Position numbers and translations under genes: made by a program. 64,000 nt of DNA from Pseudomonas aylmerensis (GTDB taxonomy: Bacteria; Pseudomonadota; Gammaproteobacteria; Pseudomonadales; Pseudomonadaceae), in contig NZ_MAUE01000005.1 of NCBI RefSeq assembly GCF_001702265.1, positions 62,001 to 126,000 of the forward strand. The letters are read 5' to 3'. The notes below the pieces were generated by a model. It had not been told where the DNA came from and searched no databases. It was given only the letters and a program-made list of their open reading frames with translations. This document shows, piece by piece, positions 38,279 through 48,477 of the stretch (positions within the stretch are counted from its first letter, which is position 1; each line of letters begins with the position of its first letter).

Positions 38279-38284
38279 GGTTGA

Positions 38285-39184
38285 TCATCTTTTGCCTGGG
38301 AATTCTGTGTGCAGTTTCTCCAACAACTGGTCCTTTTCTTCCCACAACCGGTTGATCCAGCCCTGAAACGCCAACCGATACTCGCCATCCTGCTCATAAT
38401 TCTTGCCAATGAACTCGGCCGGAATCTGCACTTCCTCAAATTGAACGACCACCTCTTTCACGTTCCCGCAGAGCAAATCCCAATACCCAGGGCGCCCGGC
38501 AGGGTAGTGAATGGTCACGTTGACCAGTGATTTCAGCTGCTCACCCATGGCATCCAGTACAAACGCGATACCACCAGCCTTGGGCTTGAGCAGGTAACGG
38601 AACGGCGATTTCTGCTGCGCATGCTTGCCGGGGGTAAAGCGCGTGCCTTCAGCGAAGTTGAAAATGCCCACCGGGTTGTCGCGAAATTTCGCACAGGTCT
38701 TGCGGGTGGTTTCCAGGTCCTTGCCTTTCTTCTCCGGGTGTTTTTCCAGGTACGCCTTGGTGTAGCGCTTCATGAACGGGAAGCCCAGCGCCCACCAGGC
38801 GAGGCCGATCACCGGCACCCAGATCAGCTCCTGCTTGAGGAAGAACTTCAGCGGGCGAATCCGTCGATTGAGCACGTATTGCAGCACCATGATGTCGACC
38901 CAGCTCTGGTGGTTGCTCGTCACCAGGTACGAGTGCTGATAGTCCAGGCCCTCAAGGCCTTTGATGTGCCAGCGAGTGCGTCGCACCAGGGTCATCCAGG
39001 CGTTGTTGTTGCTGATCCAGGCCTCGTGGGTCTGGTTCATCAGCCATTCGCTGAAGCGCTTGGCAAATGGCAGCGCCTTGAACAGCGCCACGATAAACAG
39101 GAACGAACACAGCAGGATCGTGTTCAGCGCCAACAGCAGGGACGCGATCACCCCGCGTACGGCGGCAGGTAGAAAATCCAGCAT
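38285..39184 (-). CDS. Membrane acyltransferase, YihG/PlsC type
   Basis: A 299-residue lysophospholipid-acyltransferase-like protein. A membrane segment lies near the N-terminus (residues about 10-35). The catalytic motif is SNHQSWVDIMVLQ (NHxxxxD, about 91-103), and the acyl-acceptor motif is FNFAEGTRFTPGKH (about 178-191). It resembles E. coli YihG, linked to 1-acylglycerol-3-phosphate acylation and membrane fatty-acid composition. It starts at ATG 39184, directly after the pta stop on the same strand, so the two form an operon. Confidence 0.9.
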   Translation of the reverse strand: MLDFLPAAVRGVIASLLLALNTILLCSFLFIVALFKALPFAKRFSEWLMNQTHEAWISNNNAWMTLVRRTRWHIKGLEGLDYQHSYLVTSNHQSWVDIMVLQYVLNRRIRPLKFFLKQELIWVPVIGLAWWALGFPFMKRYTKAYLEKHPEKKGKDLETTRKTCAKFRDNPVGIFNFAEGTRFTPGKHAQQKSPFRYLLKPKAGGIAFVLDAMGEQLKSLVNVTIHYPAGRPGYWDLLCGNVKEVVVQFEEVQIPAEFIGKNYEQDGEYRLAFQGWINRLWEEKDQLLEKLHTEFPGKR

Positions 39185-41284
39185 TTAGATATCCATAGGT
39201 CGGTTGGCGGCTTGGATCGCAGTCAGCGCGATGGTGTACACGATGTCGTCGACCTGGGCGCCGCGAGGCAGGTCGTTGACCGGTTTGCGCAGGCCCTGGA
39301 GCATCGGCCCCAGGCTCACGCAATCGGCGCTGCGTTGCACGGCCTTGTGGGTGGTGTTGCCGGTGTTGAGGTCCGGGAACACGAACACGGTGGCCTTGCC
39401 GGCGACCAGGCTGTCGGGCGCCAGTTGGCGGGCGACGTTTTCGTTGGCGGCGGCGTCGTACTGCAACGGACCGTCGATCAGCAGTGAGCTTTGCTGTTCA
39501 TGGGCGAGAAGGGTGGCTTCGCGGACCTTCTCCACTTCCTCACCGCTCGCCGAGTCGCCGCTGGAGTAGCTGATCATCGCCACGCGCGGAGTAATGCCAA
39601 AGGCGGCGGCCGAATCGGCGCTTTGCAGGGCGATTTCCGCCAGCTCGGCGGCGCTGGGGTGCGGGTTCATCACGCAGTCGCCGTACACCAGCACCTGCTC
39701 GGGGAACAGCATGAAGAATACCGACGACACCAGCGTGCAACCCGGTGCGGTCTTGATCAACTGCAGGGCGGGGCGGATGGTGTTGGCCGTGGAGTGGATA
39801 ACCCCGGAAACCAGGCCGTCGACCTCATCCAATGCAAGCATCATGGTGGCGATCACCACGGTATCTTCCAGCTGCTGCTCGGCCATCGGCGCGTTGAGGC
39901 TCTTGCTCTTGCGCAGGGCAACCATCGGCTCGACGTAGCGTTGACGAATCAGGTCCGGGTCGAGAATCTCCAGGCCTTCGGGCAATTCGATGCCCTGGGC
40001 GCGGGCGACAGCTTCCACATCCGCCGGCTTGGCCAGCAGCACGCAGCGTGCGATGCCACGCGCCTGGCAGATGGCCGCAGCCTGCACGGTCAGTGGTTCG
40101 CTGCCTTCGGGCAAGACGATGCGCTTGTTCGCGGCCTGGGCACGCTGGATCAACTGGTAGCGGAACACCGCCGGCGACAGGCGCATTTCCCGTGGCGTGC
40201 CGCAGCGCTGGTGCAGCCAGCGCGCATCGAGGTGGCTGGCGACGAAATCGGTGATGATCTCCGCGCGCTCGCGGTCATCGATGGGGATTTCCTTGTTCAG
40301 GCTGTTGAGCTGGTTGGCCGTGTCGTAGGAACCGGTGCTCACCGACAGCACCGGCAATCCGGCCTGGAACGCGCCGCGGCACAGCTCCATGATGCGCGGG
40401 TCGGGCAGGGTGTCGCTGGTCAGCAGCAGGCCGGCCAGCGGCACGCCGTTGATCGCGGCCAGGCTCACGGCGAGGATGATGTCGTCGCGGTCGCCCGGCG
40501 TTACCACCAGCACGCCCGGCTTGAGCAGCTCCACGGTGTTGCGCATGGTGCGCGCGCAGATGATGATCTTGGTCATGCGCCGGGTTTCGTAATCACCGGC
40601 ATTGAGGATCTGCGCGCCCATCAGGTCGGCGACGTCGCGGGTACGCGGCGCGTTGAGTTCGGGTTGGTAGGGGATGCAGCCGAGCAGACGGAAATCGCCG
40701 CTGCGCAACAACGGCGAATGCTCTTTCAGGCGTGCTGAAAAGGCTTCCATGCTTTCGTCGGTGCGCACTTTGTTGAGGATCACACCCAGCACTTTCGGGT
40801 CTTTCGGGCCGCCGAACAGCTGGGCCTGCAGTTCCACGCGGCCGGAGAGTTCGGTGAGCACTTCGTTTTCCGGGGCCGAGACCAGGATCACTTCCGCGTC
40901 CAGGCTCTTTGCCAGGTGCAGGTTGACCCGCGCGGCATAGCTGGCGCTGCGGGTCGGCACCATGCCTTCGACGATCAGCACGTCCTTACCGACGGCGGCC
41001 TGTTGATACAGGGTGATGATCTCTTCGAGCAGTTCGTCGAGTTGGCCGTCGCCGAGCATGCGCTCGACGTGGGCCAGGCCCAGCGGTTGCGGCGGCTTCA
41101 AGCCGTGGGTGCGGGCGATCAGTTCGGTGGAGCGTTCGGGCCCGGTGTCGCCGGGGTGCGGCTGGGCAATCGGCTTGAAGAAACCGACTTTCAGCCCGGC
41201 CCGCTCAAGGGTACGCACCAGCCCAAGGCTGATGGAGGTCAGACCCACACCAAAATCGGTGGGCGCGATAAAAAAAGTCTGCAT
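39185..41284 (-). CDS. pta: Phosphate acetyltransferase (long form)
   Basis: A 699-residue enzyme interconverting acetyl-CoA and acetyl phosphate. Residues 1-210 are the BioD-like P-loop domain (MQTFFIAPTDFGVGLTSISLG), 220-330 the DRTGG domain (VTPGDRDDIILA), and 370-690 the catalytic PTA_PTB domain (RIVLPEGSEPLTVQAAA and ISYSSGDSASGEEVEKVREAT). The start at ATG 41284 gives the standard N-terminus; the frame can be read 7 codons further upstream. The usual partner gene ackA is not next to it here. Confidence 0.95.
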   Translation of the reverse strand: MQTFFIAPTDFGVGLTSISLGLVRTLERAGLKVGFFKPIAQPHPGDTGPERSTELIARTHGLKPPQPLGLAHVERMLGDGQLDELLEEIITLYQQAAVGKDVLIVEGMVPTRSASYAARVNLHLAKSLDAEVILVSAPENEVLTELSGRVELQAQLFGGPKDPKVLGVILNKVRTDESMEAFSARLKEHSPLLRSGDFRLLGCIPYQPELNAPRTRDVADLMGAQILNAGDYETRRMTKIIICARTMRNTVELLKPGVLVVTPGDRDDIILAVSLAAINGVPLAGLLLTSDTLPDPRIMELCRGAFQAGLPVLSVSTGSYDTANQLNSLNKEIPIDDRERAEIITDFVASHLDARWLHQRCGTPREMRLSPAVFRYQLIQRAQAANKRIVLPEGSEPLTVQAAAICQARGIARCVLLAKPADVEAVARAQGIELPEGLEILDPDLIRQRYVEPMVALRKSKSLNAPMAEQQLEDTVVIATMMLALDEVDGLVSGVIHSTANTIRPALQLIKTAPGCTLVSSVFFMLFPEQVLVYGDCVMNPHPSAAELAEIALQSADSAAAFGITPRVAMISYSSGDSASGEEVEKVREATLLAHEQQSSLLIDGPLQYDAAANENVARQLAPDSLVAGKATVFVFPDLNTGNTTHKAVQRSADCVSLGPMLQGLRKPVNDLPRGAQVDDIVYTIALTAIQAANRPMDI

Positions 41285-41363
41285 GCGAATTCTCTGGAGG
41301 TGCATGGCTTCGGTGGCGCTCTATGCGTGAGTGCCTACCGGGAATCAGGCGCCAAGGTTATCG

Positions 41364-41654
41364 TTATTCGCGCTCTTGCGCACACCAGCCGCAGGCAAAG
41401 GGCTGGCCTATTTTTTCCAGGCGTTGCGCGGGGTCCAGCACCCAGGCGCGGGACTGCCAGGGCGGCTGGTGGCGCAGGTGCTGGGTATGGCCACAAGACA
41501 GCTCGGCAACCCAGTGCTGGTCATCATCCTGGTGGAATCCGGTGATCGTCGCGACCGTTGATCGGTCCCGTCCGTCCGGGTTCTGTTCGCTTTCGGGCAA
41601 ATCCTTGTTTAGACTTGTCCGTTCTTCATTCTTATGCAAAAGGTCTCGCCCCAT
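41364..41654 (-). CDS. DUF3565 zinc-ribbon-like protein
   Basis: A small protein whose C-terminal 60 residues are the DUF3565 domain: ITGFHQDDDQHWVAELSCGH, then HLRHQPPWQSRAWVLDP and a final CGWC. Cys and His pairs (SCGH, CGWC) suggest a bound metal. Function is unknown. I take ATG 41654 (96 residues), whose codon overlaps the divergent slyD ATG by two bases; the poorly conserved N-terminal 40 residues mean a later non-ATG start is possible. It stands alone between pta and slyD. Confidence 0.7.
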   Translation of the reverse strand: MGRDLLHKNEERTSLNKDLPESEQNPDGRDRSTVATITGFHQDDDQHWVAELSCGHTQHLRHQPPWQSRAWVLDPAQRLEKIGQPFACGWCAQERE

Positions 41655-42138
41655 GACGATCGCCGCTAACAAGGCTGTCTCCATCGACTATACCCTGACC
41701 AACGACGCTGGTGAGGTCATCGACAGCTCCGCCGGCGGCGCGCCGCTGGTCTACCTGCAAGGCGCAGGTAACATCATCCCGGGCCTGGAAAAGGCGCTGG
41801 AAGGCAAGAGCGTCGGTGATGAACTGACCGTTGCCGTAGAACCTGAAGATGCCTACGGCGAATACTCCGCCGAACTGGTCAGCACCCTGAGCCGCAGCAT
41901 GTTCGAAGGTGTGGATGAGTTGGAAGTGGGCATGCAGTTCCACGCTTCCGCGCCGGACGGCCAAATGCAGATCGTCACCATCCGTGACCTGGACGGCGAC
42001 GACGTAACCGTCGACGGCAACCACCCTCTGGCTGGCCAGCGCCTGAACTTCCAAGTGAAGATCGTTGCCATCCGCGACGCTTCCCAAGAAGAAGTGGCTC
42101 ACGGCCACGTCCACGGTGAAGGCGGTCACCACCATTGA
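41653..42138 (+). CDS. slyD: FKBP-type peptidyl-prolyl isomerase SlyD
   Basis: A 161-residue SlyD: FKBP domain (residues 1-70 and 130-150) with the inserted IF chaperone domain between (about 75-125, EDAYGEYSAELVSTLSRSMF). The tail HGHVHGEGGHHH is His-rich and binds nickel or other metals. It acts as a folding helper and metallochaperone. The start ATG 41653 follows AAAGG. A strong terminator follows at 42162. Confidence 0.95.
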   Translation: MTIAANKAVSIDYTLTNDAGEVIDSSAGGAPLVYLQGAGNIIPGLEKALEGKSVGDELTVAVEPEDAYGEYSAELVSTLSRSMFEGVDELEVGMQFHASAPDGQMQIVTIRDLDGDDVTVDGNHPLAGQRLNFQVKIVAIRDASQEEVAHGHVHGEGGHHH

Positions 42139-42161
42139 TTGATGTTTGATCAATAGGTAGC

Positions 42162-42195
42162 AAAACGCCCCGACTGGTTCGGGGCGTTTTTTTTT
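42162..42195 (+). terminator. Intrinsic terminator behind slyD
   Basis: AAAACGCCCCGA, loop, then TCGGGGCGTTTT and a run of T (to 42195), 23 bases after the slyD stop. Confidence 0.93.
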
Positions 42196-42255
42196 GTGCC
42201 TGAAAATCCAGCCGAGCACAGTTTTTTGCTCCAGCGGGCTCTTTATGCACCGGGC

Positions 42256-42396
42256 TTTTGTGGTGAGCGGGCTTGCCCCGCGTTGGGCCGCACAGCGGCC
42301 CCATCAAGATCACCGCATTCCTCCAGTGGGACCGCGTCCTCTGGTTTTGGGGCCGCTACGCAGCCCAACGCGGGGCAAGCCCGCTCACCACAAAAA
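42256..42396. repeat. 141-bp inverted-repeat element between slyD and rpsT
   Basis: The outer about 46 bases at each end are inverted copies: TTTTGTGGTGAGCGGGCTTG continues through CCCCGCGTTGGGC and GCGGCCCC on the left, and the complement runs from about 42349 to 42396 on the right. It is a long REPIN-like or small MITE-like element of the GTGAGCGGGCTTGCCCCGC family. It encodes no protein. Confidence 0.8.
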
Positions 42397-42424
42397 ACCC
42401 GCACAAACAAAAAACCCGCACAAA
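42391..42424. repeat. Two tandem copies of a 17-bp repeat
   Basis: CAAAAAACCCGCACAAA at 42391-42407 and again at 42408-42424, with a partial third copy CAAAAA. It abuts the right end of the inverted-repeat element and the rpsT terminator. The rest of the slyD-rpsT gap (42196-42255) holds nothing I recognise. Confidence 0.8.
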
Positions 42425-42427
42425 CAA

Positions 42428-42459
42428 AAATGCCCCGGACCTTTCGGTTCGGGGCATTT
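42428..42459 (-). terminator. Intrinsic terminator behind rpsT
   Basis: AAATGCCCCG with complement CGGGGCATTT, and on the minus strand a T-rich run after it (from AAACAAAAA on the plus strand). It lies 43 bases downstream of the rpsT stop. Confidence 0.88.
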
Positions 42460-42502
42460 CTTAACTGTTTCGCAACCGGGGTTACGTTGCAGTTGTTACC
42501 AC

Positions 42503-42781
42503 TTAGGCTGCAGCAGCGACGCTCAGAGCCTTGATGTGGCCATTCAGGCGGCTCTTATGGCGAGCGGCCTTGTTCTTGTGGATGATGCCTTTATCGGCCA
42601 TACGGTCGATAACTGGCACGGCCAGAACGTAAGCAGCTTGGGCTTTTTCAGCGTCTTTGGTGTCGATGGCCTTAACTACATTCTTGATGTAGGTACGAAC
42701 CATGGAACGCAGGCTGGCGTTGTGGCTGCGACGCTTCTCAGCCTGTTTTGCACGTTTTTTGGCGGAAGGTGTGTTGGCCAC
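42503..42781 (-). CDS. rpsT: Ribosomal protein bS20
   Basis: A 92-residue basic helical protein that binds 16S rRNA in early 30S assembly. It shows the typical [21 protein letters not shown] start, [13 protein letters not shown] and the C-terminal [16 protein letters not shown]. The start at ATG 42781 follows GAGGAG (spacing 7-10). It diverges from murJ over 253 bases, which must hold both promoters; I see no other gene there. Confidence 0.98.
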   Translation of the reverse strand: MANTPSAKKRAKQAEKRRSHNASLRSMVRTYIKNVVKAIDTKDAEKAQAAYVLAVPVIDRMADKGIIHKNKAARHKSRLNGHIKALSVAAAA

Positions 42782-43034
42782 CGTCGAGCTCCTCGAAAGA
42801 CTTTTTAGGAAATAGCAAACAAAATAGGCCGCGAATCATGCCGATGACTTGATGGGTTGTCAAGGGCGGCTGATGCGAACTGCTGAGTGGTCGATCTGAA
42901 GAGGCGGGTGATTTATTTCCGGCGCTTGACCTGTAAACTCGCGAGCTTTGGCTCTGTGCTGTTGCAGGCGCGCAGTATCGCATAAGTAGGCGCACAGTTC
43001 GCCTGCTCTTTATCTATAGGCGCAAACTCTTTCA

Positions 43035-44573
43035 ATGAATCTGCTCAAATCGTTGGCTGCCGTCAGCTCTATCACGATGATCTCCCGGGTATTGGGGTTT
43101 GTGCGTGACACCCTGCTGGCGCGCATTTTTGGCGCCAGCATGGCCACGGATGCCTTCTTTATTGCCTTCAAGTTGCCGAACCTGCTGCGGCGTATCTTCG
43201 CCGAAGGAGCGTTTTCCCAGGCGTTCGTGCCGATCCTGGCCGAATACAAGACCCAGCAGGGCGAGGAGGCGACCCGCACCTTTATTGCCTACGTCTCGGG
43301 CCTGCTGACCCTGGTGCTGATGCTGGTGACGATCGCCGGCATGCTCGCCGCGCCCTGGGTGATCTGGGCTACCGCGCCGGGCTTCGCCAACACCCCGGAA
43401 AAATTCGCGCTGACCACTGATCTGCTGCGCGTGACCTTTCCTTATATATTGCTGATCTCGTTGTCGTCCCTGGCCGGGGCGATCCTCAATACCTGGAACC
43501 GCTTCTCGGTGCCGGCCTTTGTACCGACGTTGCTCAACGTCAGCATGATCATCTTCGCGCTGTTCCTCACGCCGTACTTCGATCCACCGGTGATGGCCCT
43601 CGGGTGGGCCGTACTGGCGGGTGGCCTGGCGCAGTTGCTCTACCAGCTGCCACACCTGAAAAAAATCGGCATGCTCGTCTTGCCGCGCCTGAACCTCAAG
43701 GACACCGGCGTATGGCGGGTGATGCGCAACATGCTGCCGGCGATCCTCGGCGTGTCGGTCAGCCAGATCTCCTTGATCATCAACACCGCATTCGCCTCGC
43801 TGCTGGTCTCGGGCTCGGTATCCTGGATGTACTACGCCGACCGCCTGATGGAGCTGCCGTCCGGCGTACTTGGCGTGGCCCTTGGCACGATCCTGTTGCC
43901 CACGCTGGCGCGCACCTACGCGAGCAAGGACCGCCAGGAATACTCGCGGATCCTCGATTGGGGCCTGCGCCTGTGTTTTGTGCTGGTGCTGCCGTGCTCC
44001 CTGGCGCTGGGGATCCTGGCCGAGCCGCTCACCGTGTCGTTGTTCCAGTACGGTCAGTTCGATGCCCATGACGCCTTGATGACCCAGCGCGCGCTGATTG
44101 CCTACTCCGTCGGGCTGCTCGGGATCATTGTGATCAAGGTGCTGGCGCCGGGCTTCTATGCCCAGCAGAACATCCGCACGCCGGTGAAGATCGCGATTTT
44201 CACGCTGGTCGTCACGCAACTGCTCAACCTGGTGTTTATCGGCCCGCTGGCCCACGCCGGCCTTGCCCTGGCGATCAGCGCCGGCGCCTGCATCAATGCG
44301 GGCCTGCTGTTTTACCAGCTGCGCAAACAGCAGATGTTCCAACCACAGCCAGGTTGGGGCATGTTTGCACTCAAGTTGCTGGTGGCAGTGGCGGCGATGT
44401 CGGCGGTGTTGCTCGGGCTGATGCACTTTATGCCGGCCTGGGACGAAGGCCATATGCTGGAGCGCTTCATGCGCCTGGGCGTTCTGGTGGTGGCGGGCGT
44501 GGTGGTGTACTTCGGGATGTTGCTGCTGCAGGGCTTCCGCCTGCGGGATTTCAATCGCAAGTCCCTCGGATAG
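43035..44573 (+). CDS. murJ: Lipid II flippase MurJ (MviN)
   Basis: A 512-residue protein with 14 predicted membrane helices that moves lipid II across the inner membrane. The family start is [25 protein letters not shown], with Arg residues lining the cavity in [35 protein letters not shown] and [10 protein letters not shown] follow. It is followed by the ribF operon, the usual rpsT-murJ-ribF-ileS order of gamma-proteobacteria. Confidence 0.96.
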   Translation: MNLLKSLAAVSSITMISRVLGFVRDTLLARIFGASMATDAFFIAFKLPNLLRRIFAEGAFSQAFVPILAEYKTQQGEEATRTFIAYVSGLLTLVLMLVTIAGMLAAPWVIWATAPGFANTPEKFALTTDLLRVTFPYILLISLSSLAGAILNTWNRFSVPAFVPTLLNVSMIIFALFLTPYFDPPVMALGWAVLAGGLAQLLYQLPHLKKIGMLVLPRLNLKDTGVWRVMRNMLPAILGVSVSQISLIINTAFASLLVSGSVSWMYYADRLMELPSGVLGVALGTILLPTLARTYASKDRQEYSRILDWGLRLCFVLVLPCSLALGILAEPLTVSLFQYGQFDAHDALMTQRALIAYSVGLLGIIVIKVLAPGFYAQQNIRTPVKIAIFTLVVTQLLNLVFIGPLAHAGLALAISAGACINAGLLFYQLRKQQMFQPQPGWGMFALKLLVAVAAMSAVLLGLMHFMPAWDEGHMLERFMRLGVLVVAGVVVYFGMLLLQGFRLRDFNRKSLG

Positions 44574-44584
44574 AGCGTTTGCCG

Positions 44585-44606
44585 CGATAAAACGGTTGTT
44601 TTATCG
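44585..44606. terminator. Hairpin behind murJ
   Basis: Perfect 9-bp stem CGATAAAAC, loop GGTT, GTTTTATCG, 11 bases after the murJ stop. No T-run follows, so termination may be partial. A TATAAT box at 44659-44664 upstream of ribF suggests an internal promoter. Confidence 0.5.
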
Positions 44607-44692
44607 ATTCGATCCATTTGGCCTGCGCTGTTGCCTGTCGTCCGGGGCCGGGTGTGGTTATAATCGACCACTTTATGAGCAAGAAGCGCGTT

Positions 44693-45631
44693 ATGCAGCT
44701 GGTTCGAGGTCTCCACAACCTGCGCCCCCAGCATCGGGGCTGCGTCGCCACTATTGGCAACTTTGACGGTGTTCACCGTGGCCACCAGGCTATCCTGGCC
44801 AGGCTGCGCGAGCGTGCGGTCGAGTTGGGCGTGCCCAGCTGCGTGGTGATTTTTGAGCCACAGCCGCGGGAATATTTTACCCCCGAAACGGCGCCGGCCC
44901 GTCTGGCCCGCCTGCGGGACAAACTGCAATTGCTGGCCGAAGAAGGCGTGGACCGCGTCCTGTGCCTGGCCTTCAACCAGCGTTTGCAGAGCCTCAGCGC
45001 TGCCGAGTTCGTCGACCGGATCCTTGTCGATGGCCTGGGCGTGCAGCACCTGGAGGTCGGTGACGACTTCCGTTTCGGCTGCGACCGCGTCGGCGATTTC
45101 GATTTCCTGCAACACGCCGGTATCACCCAGGGTTTCACCGTCGAAGCCGCGCAAACCGTCGAGTTGGACGGCCTGCGCGTGAGCAGCACCCAGGTGCGTA
45201 ATGCCCTGGCCGCTGCCGACTTCGCCCTGGCCGAGCGTTTGCTCGGTCGCCCGTTCCGCATTGCCGGACGGGTACTGCACGGCCAGAAGCTGGCGCGCCA
45301 ATTGGGCACGCCAACCGCCAACGTGCAACTCAAGCGCCGTCGTGTGCCGCTGACCGGGGTTTACCTGGTGAGCGTCGACATCGATGGCCAATCGTGGCCA
45401 GGAGTCGCCAACATAGGCGTCAGGCCCACGGTTGCAGGTGATGGCAAGGCCCACCTGGAAGTTCACCTTTTGGATTTTGCCGGTGATTTGTATGACCGGC
45501 GTTTGACGGTGGTTTTCCACCAGAAGCTGCGTGAAGAGCAGCGTTTCGCCTCGCTTGAGGCGTTGAAAACGGCGATCAATGCGGATGTCGCCGCCGCCCG
45601 TGCACTAGCCGCACCTAGCGCCCATCGCTAA
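44693..45631 (+). CDS. ribF: Bifunctional riboflavin kinase / FAD synthetase
   Basis: A 312-residue RibF. Residues about 15-180 are the FAD synthetase (nucleotidyl transferase) with ATIGNFDGVHRGHQAIL (HxGH-type). Residues about 185-305 are the riboflavin kinase with LGRPFRIAGRVLHG, QLGTPTANVQL and GVANIGVRPTV. It makes FMN and FAD. ATG 44693 gives the conserved MQLVRGLHNLRP; an upstream frame to 44618 is unlikely because a TATAAT promoter box lies at 44659. It leads the ribF-ileS-lspA-fkpB-ispH operon. Confidence 0.96.
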   Translation: MQLVRGLHNLRPQHRGCVATIGNFDGVHRGHQAILARLRERAVELGVPSCVVIFEPQPREYFTPETAPARLARLRDKLQLLAEEGVDRVLCLAFNQRLQSLSAAEFVDRILVDGLGVQHLEVGDDFRFGCDRVGDFDFLQHAGITQGFTVEAAQTVELDGLRVSSTQVRNALAAADFALAERLLGRPFRIAGRVLHGQKLARQLGTPTANVQLKRRRVPLTGVYLVSVDIDGQSWPGVANIGVRPTVAGDGKAHLEVHLLDFAGDLYDRRLTVVFHQKLREEQRFASLEALKTAINADVAAARALAAPSAHR

Positions 45632-45645
45632 CCGAAGAGCCTTAA

Positions 45646-48477
45646 ATGACCGACTATAAAGCCACGCTAAACCTTCCGGACACCGCCTTCCCAATGAAGG
45701 CCGGCCTGCCACAGCGCGAACCGCAGATCCTGCAGCGCTGGGACAGTATTGGCCTGTACGGAAAGTTGCGCGAAATTGGCAAGGATCGTCCGAAGTTCGT
45801 CCTGCACGACGGCCCTCCTTATGCCAACGGCACGATTCACATCGGTCATGCGCTGAACAAGATTCTCAAGGACATGATCCTGCGCTCGAAAACCCTTTCC
45901 GGTTTCGACGCGCCGTATGTCCCTGGCTGGGACTGCCACGGGCTGCCGATCGAACACAAAGTCGAAGTGACCTACGGCAAGAACCTGGGCGCGGATAAAA
46001 CCCGCGAACTGTGCCGTGCCTACGCCACCGAGCAGATCGAAGGGCAGAAGTCCGAATTCATCCGCCTGGGCGTGCTCGGCGAGTGGGACAACCCGTACAA
46101 GACCATGAACTTCAAGAACGAGGCCGGTGAAATCCGTGCCTTGGCCGAAATCGTCAAGGGCGGTTTCGTGTTCAAGGGCCTCAAGCCGGTGAACTGGTGT
46201 TTCGACTGCGGCTCGGCCCTGGCTGAAGCGGAAGTCGAGTACGAAGACAAGAAGTCCTCGACCATCGACGTGGCCTTCCCGATTGCCGACGACGCCAAGC
46301 TGGCCGAGGCCTTTGGCCTGGCAAGCCTGAGCAAGCCCGCAGCCATCGTGATCTGGACCACTACGCCGTGGACCATCCCGGCCAACCAGGCGCTGAACGT
46401 GCACCCGGAATTCACCTACGCCCTGGTGGACGTCGGTGATCGCCTGCTGGTGCTGGCCGAGGAAATGGTCGAGGCCTGCCTGGCGCGTTATGAGCTGCAA
46501 GGTGCGGTGATCGCCACCACCACAGGCTCCGCGCTGGAGCTGATCAATTTCCGTCACCCGTTCTATGACCGCCTGTCGCCGGTGTACCTGGCTGACTACG
46601 TCGAACTGGGTTCGGGTACTGGCATTGTTCACTGCTCGCCAGCGTATGGCGTGGACGACTTTGTCATCTGCAAGAAATACGGCCTGGTCAACGACGACAT
46701 CATCAACCCGGTGCAAAGCAACGGCGTCTACGTGCCTTCGCTCGAATTCTTCGGCGGCCAGTTCATCTTCAAGGCCGACCAGCCGATCATCGACAAGCTG
46801 CGCGAAGTCGGTGCGCTGATGCAGACCGACACCATCAAGCACAGCTACATGCACTGCTGGCGCCACAAGACCCCGCTGATCTACCGCGCCACCGCGCAGT
46901 GGTTTATCGGCATGGACAAAGAGCCGACCAGCGGTGACACCCTGCGTGTCCGTTCGCTCAAAGCCATCGAAGACACCAAGTTCGTCCCGGCCTGGGGCCA
47001 GGCGCGCCTGCACTCGATGATCGCCAACCGCCCGGACTGGTGCATCTCCCGCCAGCGTAACTGGGGCGTGCCAATCCCGTTTTTCCTCAACAAGGAAAGC
47101 GGCGAGCTGCATCCGCGCACCGTCGAACTGATGGAAGAAGTGGCCCAGCGCGTTGAACAGGAAGGCATCGAAGCCTGGTTCAAGCTGGACGCTGCCGAAC
47201 TGCTGGGCGACGAAGCGCCGCTGTACGACAAGATCAGCGACACCCTTGACGTCTGGTTCGATTCGGGTACCACCCACTGGCACGTGCTGCGCGGCTCGCA
47301 CCCGATGGGCCACGCGAGCGGTCCGCGCGCCGACCTGTACCTGGAAGGCTCGGACCAACACCGTGGCTGGTTCCACTCCTCGTTGCTGACGGGTTGCGCT
47401 ATCGACAACCACGCACCGTATCGCGAATTGCTGACCCACGGCTTCACCGTCGACGAGACGGGTCGCAAGATGTCCAAGTCGCTGAAGAACGTGATCGAGC
47501 CGAAAAAGATCAATGACACCCTGGGCGCCGACATCATGCGCCTGTGGGTCGCGTCGACCGACTACTCGGGCGAAATCGCCGTGTCGGACCAGATCCTGCA
47601 GCGTAGCGCCGATGCCTACCGCCGGATCCGTAATACCGCACGCTTCCTGCTGTCGAACCTGACCGGTTTCAACCCGGCCACCGACATTCTGCCGGCCGAG
47701 GACATGCTCGCCCTGGACCGTTGGGCCGTGGACCGTACCCTATTGCTGCAACGCGAGTTGCAGGAACACTACGGCGAATACCGCTTCTGGAACGTCTACT
47801 CGAAGATCCACAACTTCTGCGTGCAGGAGCTGGGTGGTTTCTACCTCGACATCATCAAGGACCGCCAGTACACCACCGGCGCTAACAGCAAGGCACGCCG
47901 TTCGGCGCAGACCGCGCTGTATCACATCTCCGAAGCGCTGGTGCGCTGGATCGCACCGATCCTGGCCTTCACCGCCGACGAACTGTGGGAATACCTGCCG
48001 GGCGAGCGTAACGAATCGGTGATGCTCAACACCTGGTACGAAGGCCTGACCGAACTGCCGGCCGACTTCGAACTGGGCCGTGAGTACTGGGAAGGCGTGA
48101 TGGCCGTGAAGGTTGCGGTGAACAAGGAGCTGGAAGTGCAGCGTGCGGCCAAGGCCGTCGGTGGCAACCTGCAAGCCGAAGTCACCCTGTTTGCCGAGGA
48201 AGGCCTGACCGCTGACCTGGCCAAGCTGAGCAACGAGCTGCGCTTCGTGCTGATCACCTCGACCGCGAGCCTGGCACCTTTTGCCCAGGCGCCGGCCGAT
48301 GCCGTGGCCACTGAAGTGCCGGGCCTCAAGCTCAAAGTCGTCAAGTCGGCCTTCCCCAAGTGCGCCCGTTGCTGGCACTGCCGTGAAGATGTCGGCGTGA
48401 ACCCTGAGCATCCGGAAATCTGCGGCCGTTGCGTGGATAACATCAGCGGTACTGGCGAGGTTCGCCACTATGCCTAA
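45646..48477 (+). CDS. ileS: Isoleucyl-tRNA synthetase
   Basis: A 943-residue class I synthetase of the bacterial (mupirocin-sensitive, IleS1) kind. HIGH starts at about residue 65 (IHIGHALNK) and KMSKS at about 608 (RKMSKSLKN). The editing domain (about 190-400) contains [17 protein letters not shown]. The C-terminal zinc module has CARCWHC and CGRC. It starts 14 bases after ribF and overlaps lspA by 8 bases. Confidence 0.98.
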   Translation: MTDYKATLNLPDTAFPMKAGLPQREPQILQRWDSIGLYGKLREIGKDRPKFVLHDGPPYANGTIHIGHALNKILKDMILRSKTLSGFDAPYVPGWDCHGLPIEHKVEVTYGKNLGADKTRELCRAYATEQIEGQKSEFIRLGVLGEWDNPYKTMNFKNEAGEIRALAEIVKGGFVFKGLKPVNWCFDCGSALAEAEVEYEDKKSSTIDVAFPIADDAKLAEAFGLASLSKPAAIVIWTTTPWTIPANQALNVHPEFTYALVDVGDRLLVLAEEMVEACLARYELQGAVIATTTGSALELINFRHPFYDRLSPVYLADYVELGSGTGIVHCSPAYGVDDFVICKKYGLVNDDIINPVQSNGVYVPSLEFFGGQFIFKADQPIIDKLREVGALMQTDTIKHSYMHCWRHKTPLIYRATAQWFIGMDKEPTSGDTLRVRSLKAIEDTKFVPAWGQARLHSMIANRPDWCISRQRNWGVPIPFFLNKESGELHPRTVELMEEVAQRVEQEGIEAWFKLDAAELLGDEAPLYDKISDTLDVWFDSGTTHWHVLRGSHPMGHASGPRADLYLEGSDQHRGWFHSSLLTGCAIDNHAPYRELLTHGFTVDETGRKMSKSLKNVIEPKKINDTLGADIMRLWVASTDYSGEIAVSDQILQRSADAYRRIRNTARFLLSNLTGFNPATDILPAEDMLALDRWAVDRTLLLQRELQEHYGEYRFWNVYSKIHNFCVQELGGFYLDIIKDRQYTTGANSKARRSAQTALYHISEALVRWIAPILAFTADELWEYLPGERNESVMLNTWYEGLTELPADFELGREYWEGVMAVKVAVNKELEVQRAAKAVGGNLQAEVTLFAEEGLTADLAKLSNELRFVLITSTASLAPFAQAPADAVATEVPGLKLKVVKSAFPKCARCWHCREDVGVNPEHPEICGRCVDNISGTGEVRHYA

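Noticed and set aside
42738..42995. Minus-strand frame of 85 codons upstream of rpsT
   Set aside because: It overlaps the rpsT 5' end in another frame, has no ribosome site and no family features.
45667..47439. A 590-codon minus-strand frame opposite ileS
   Set aside because: Antisense shadow; IleS catalytic motifs fix the plus-strand frame.
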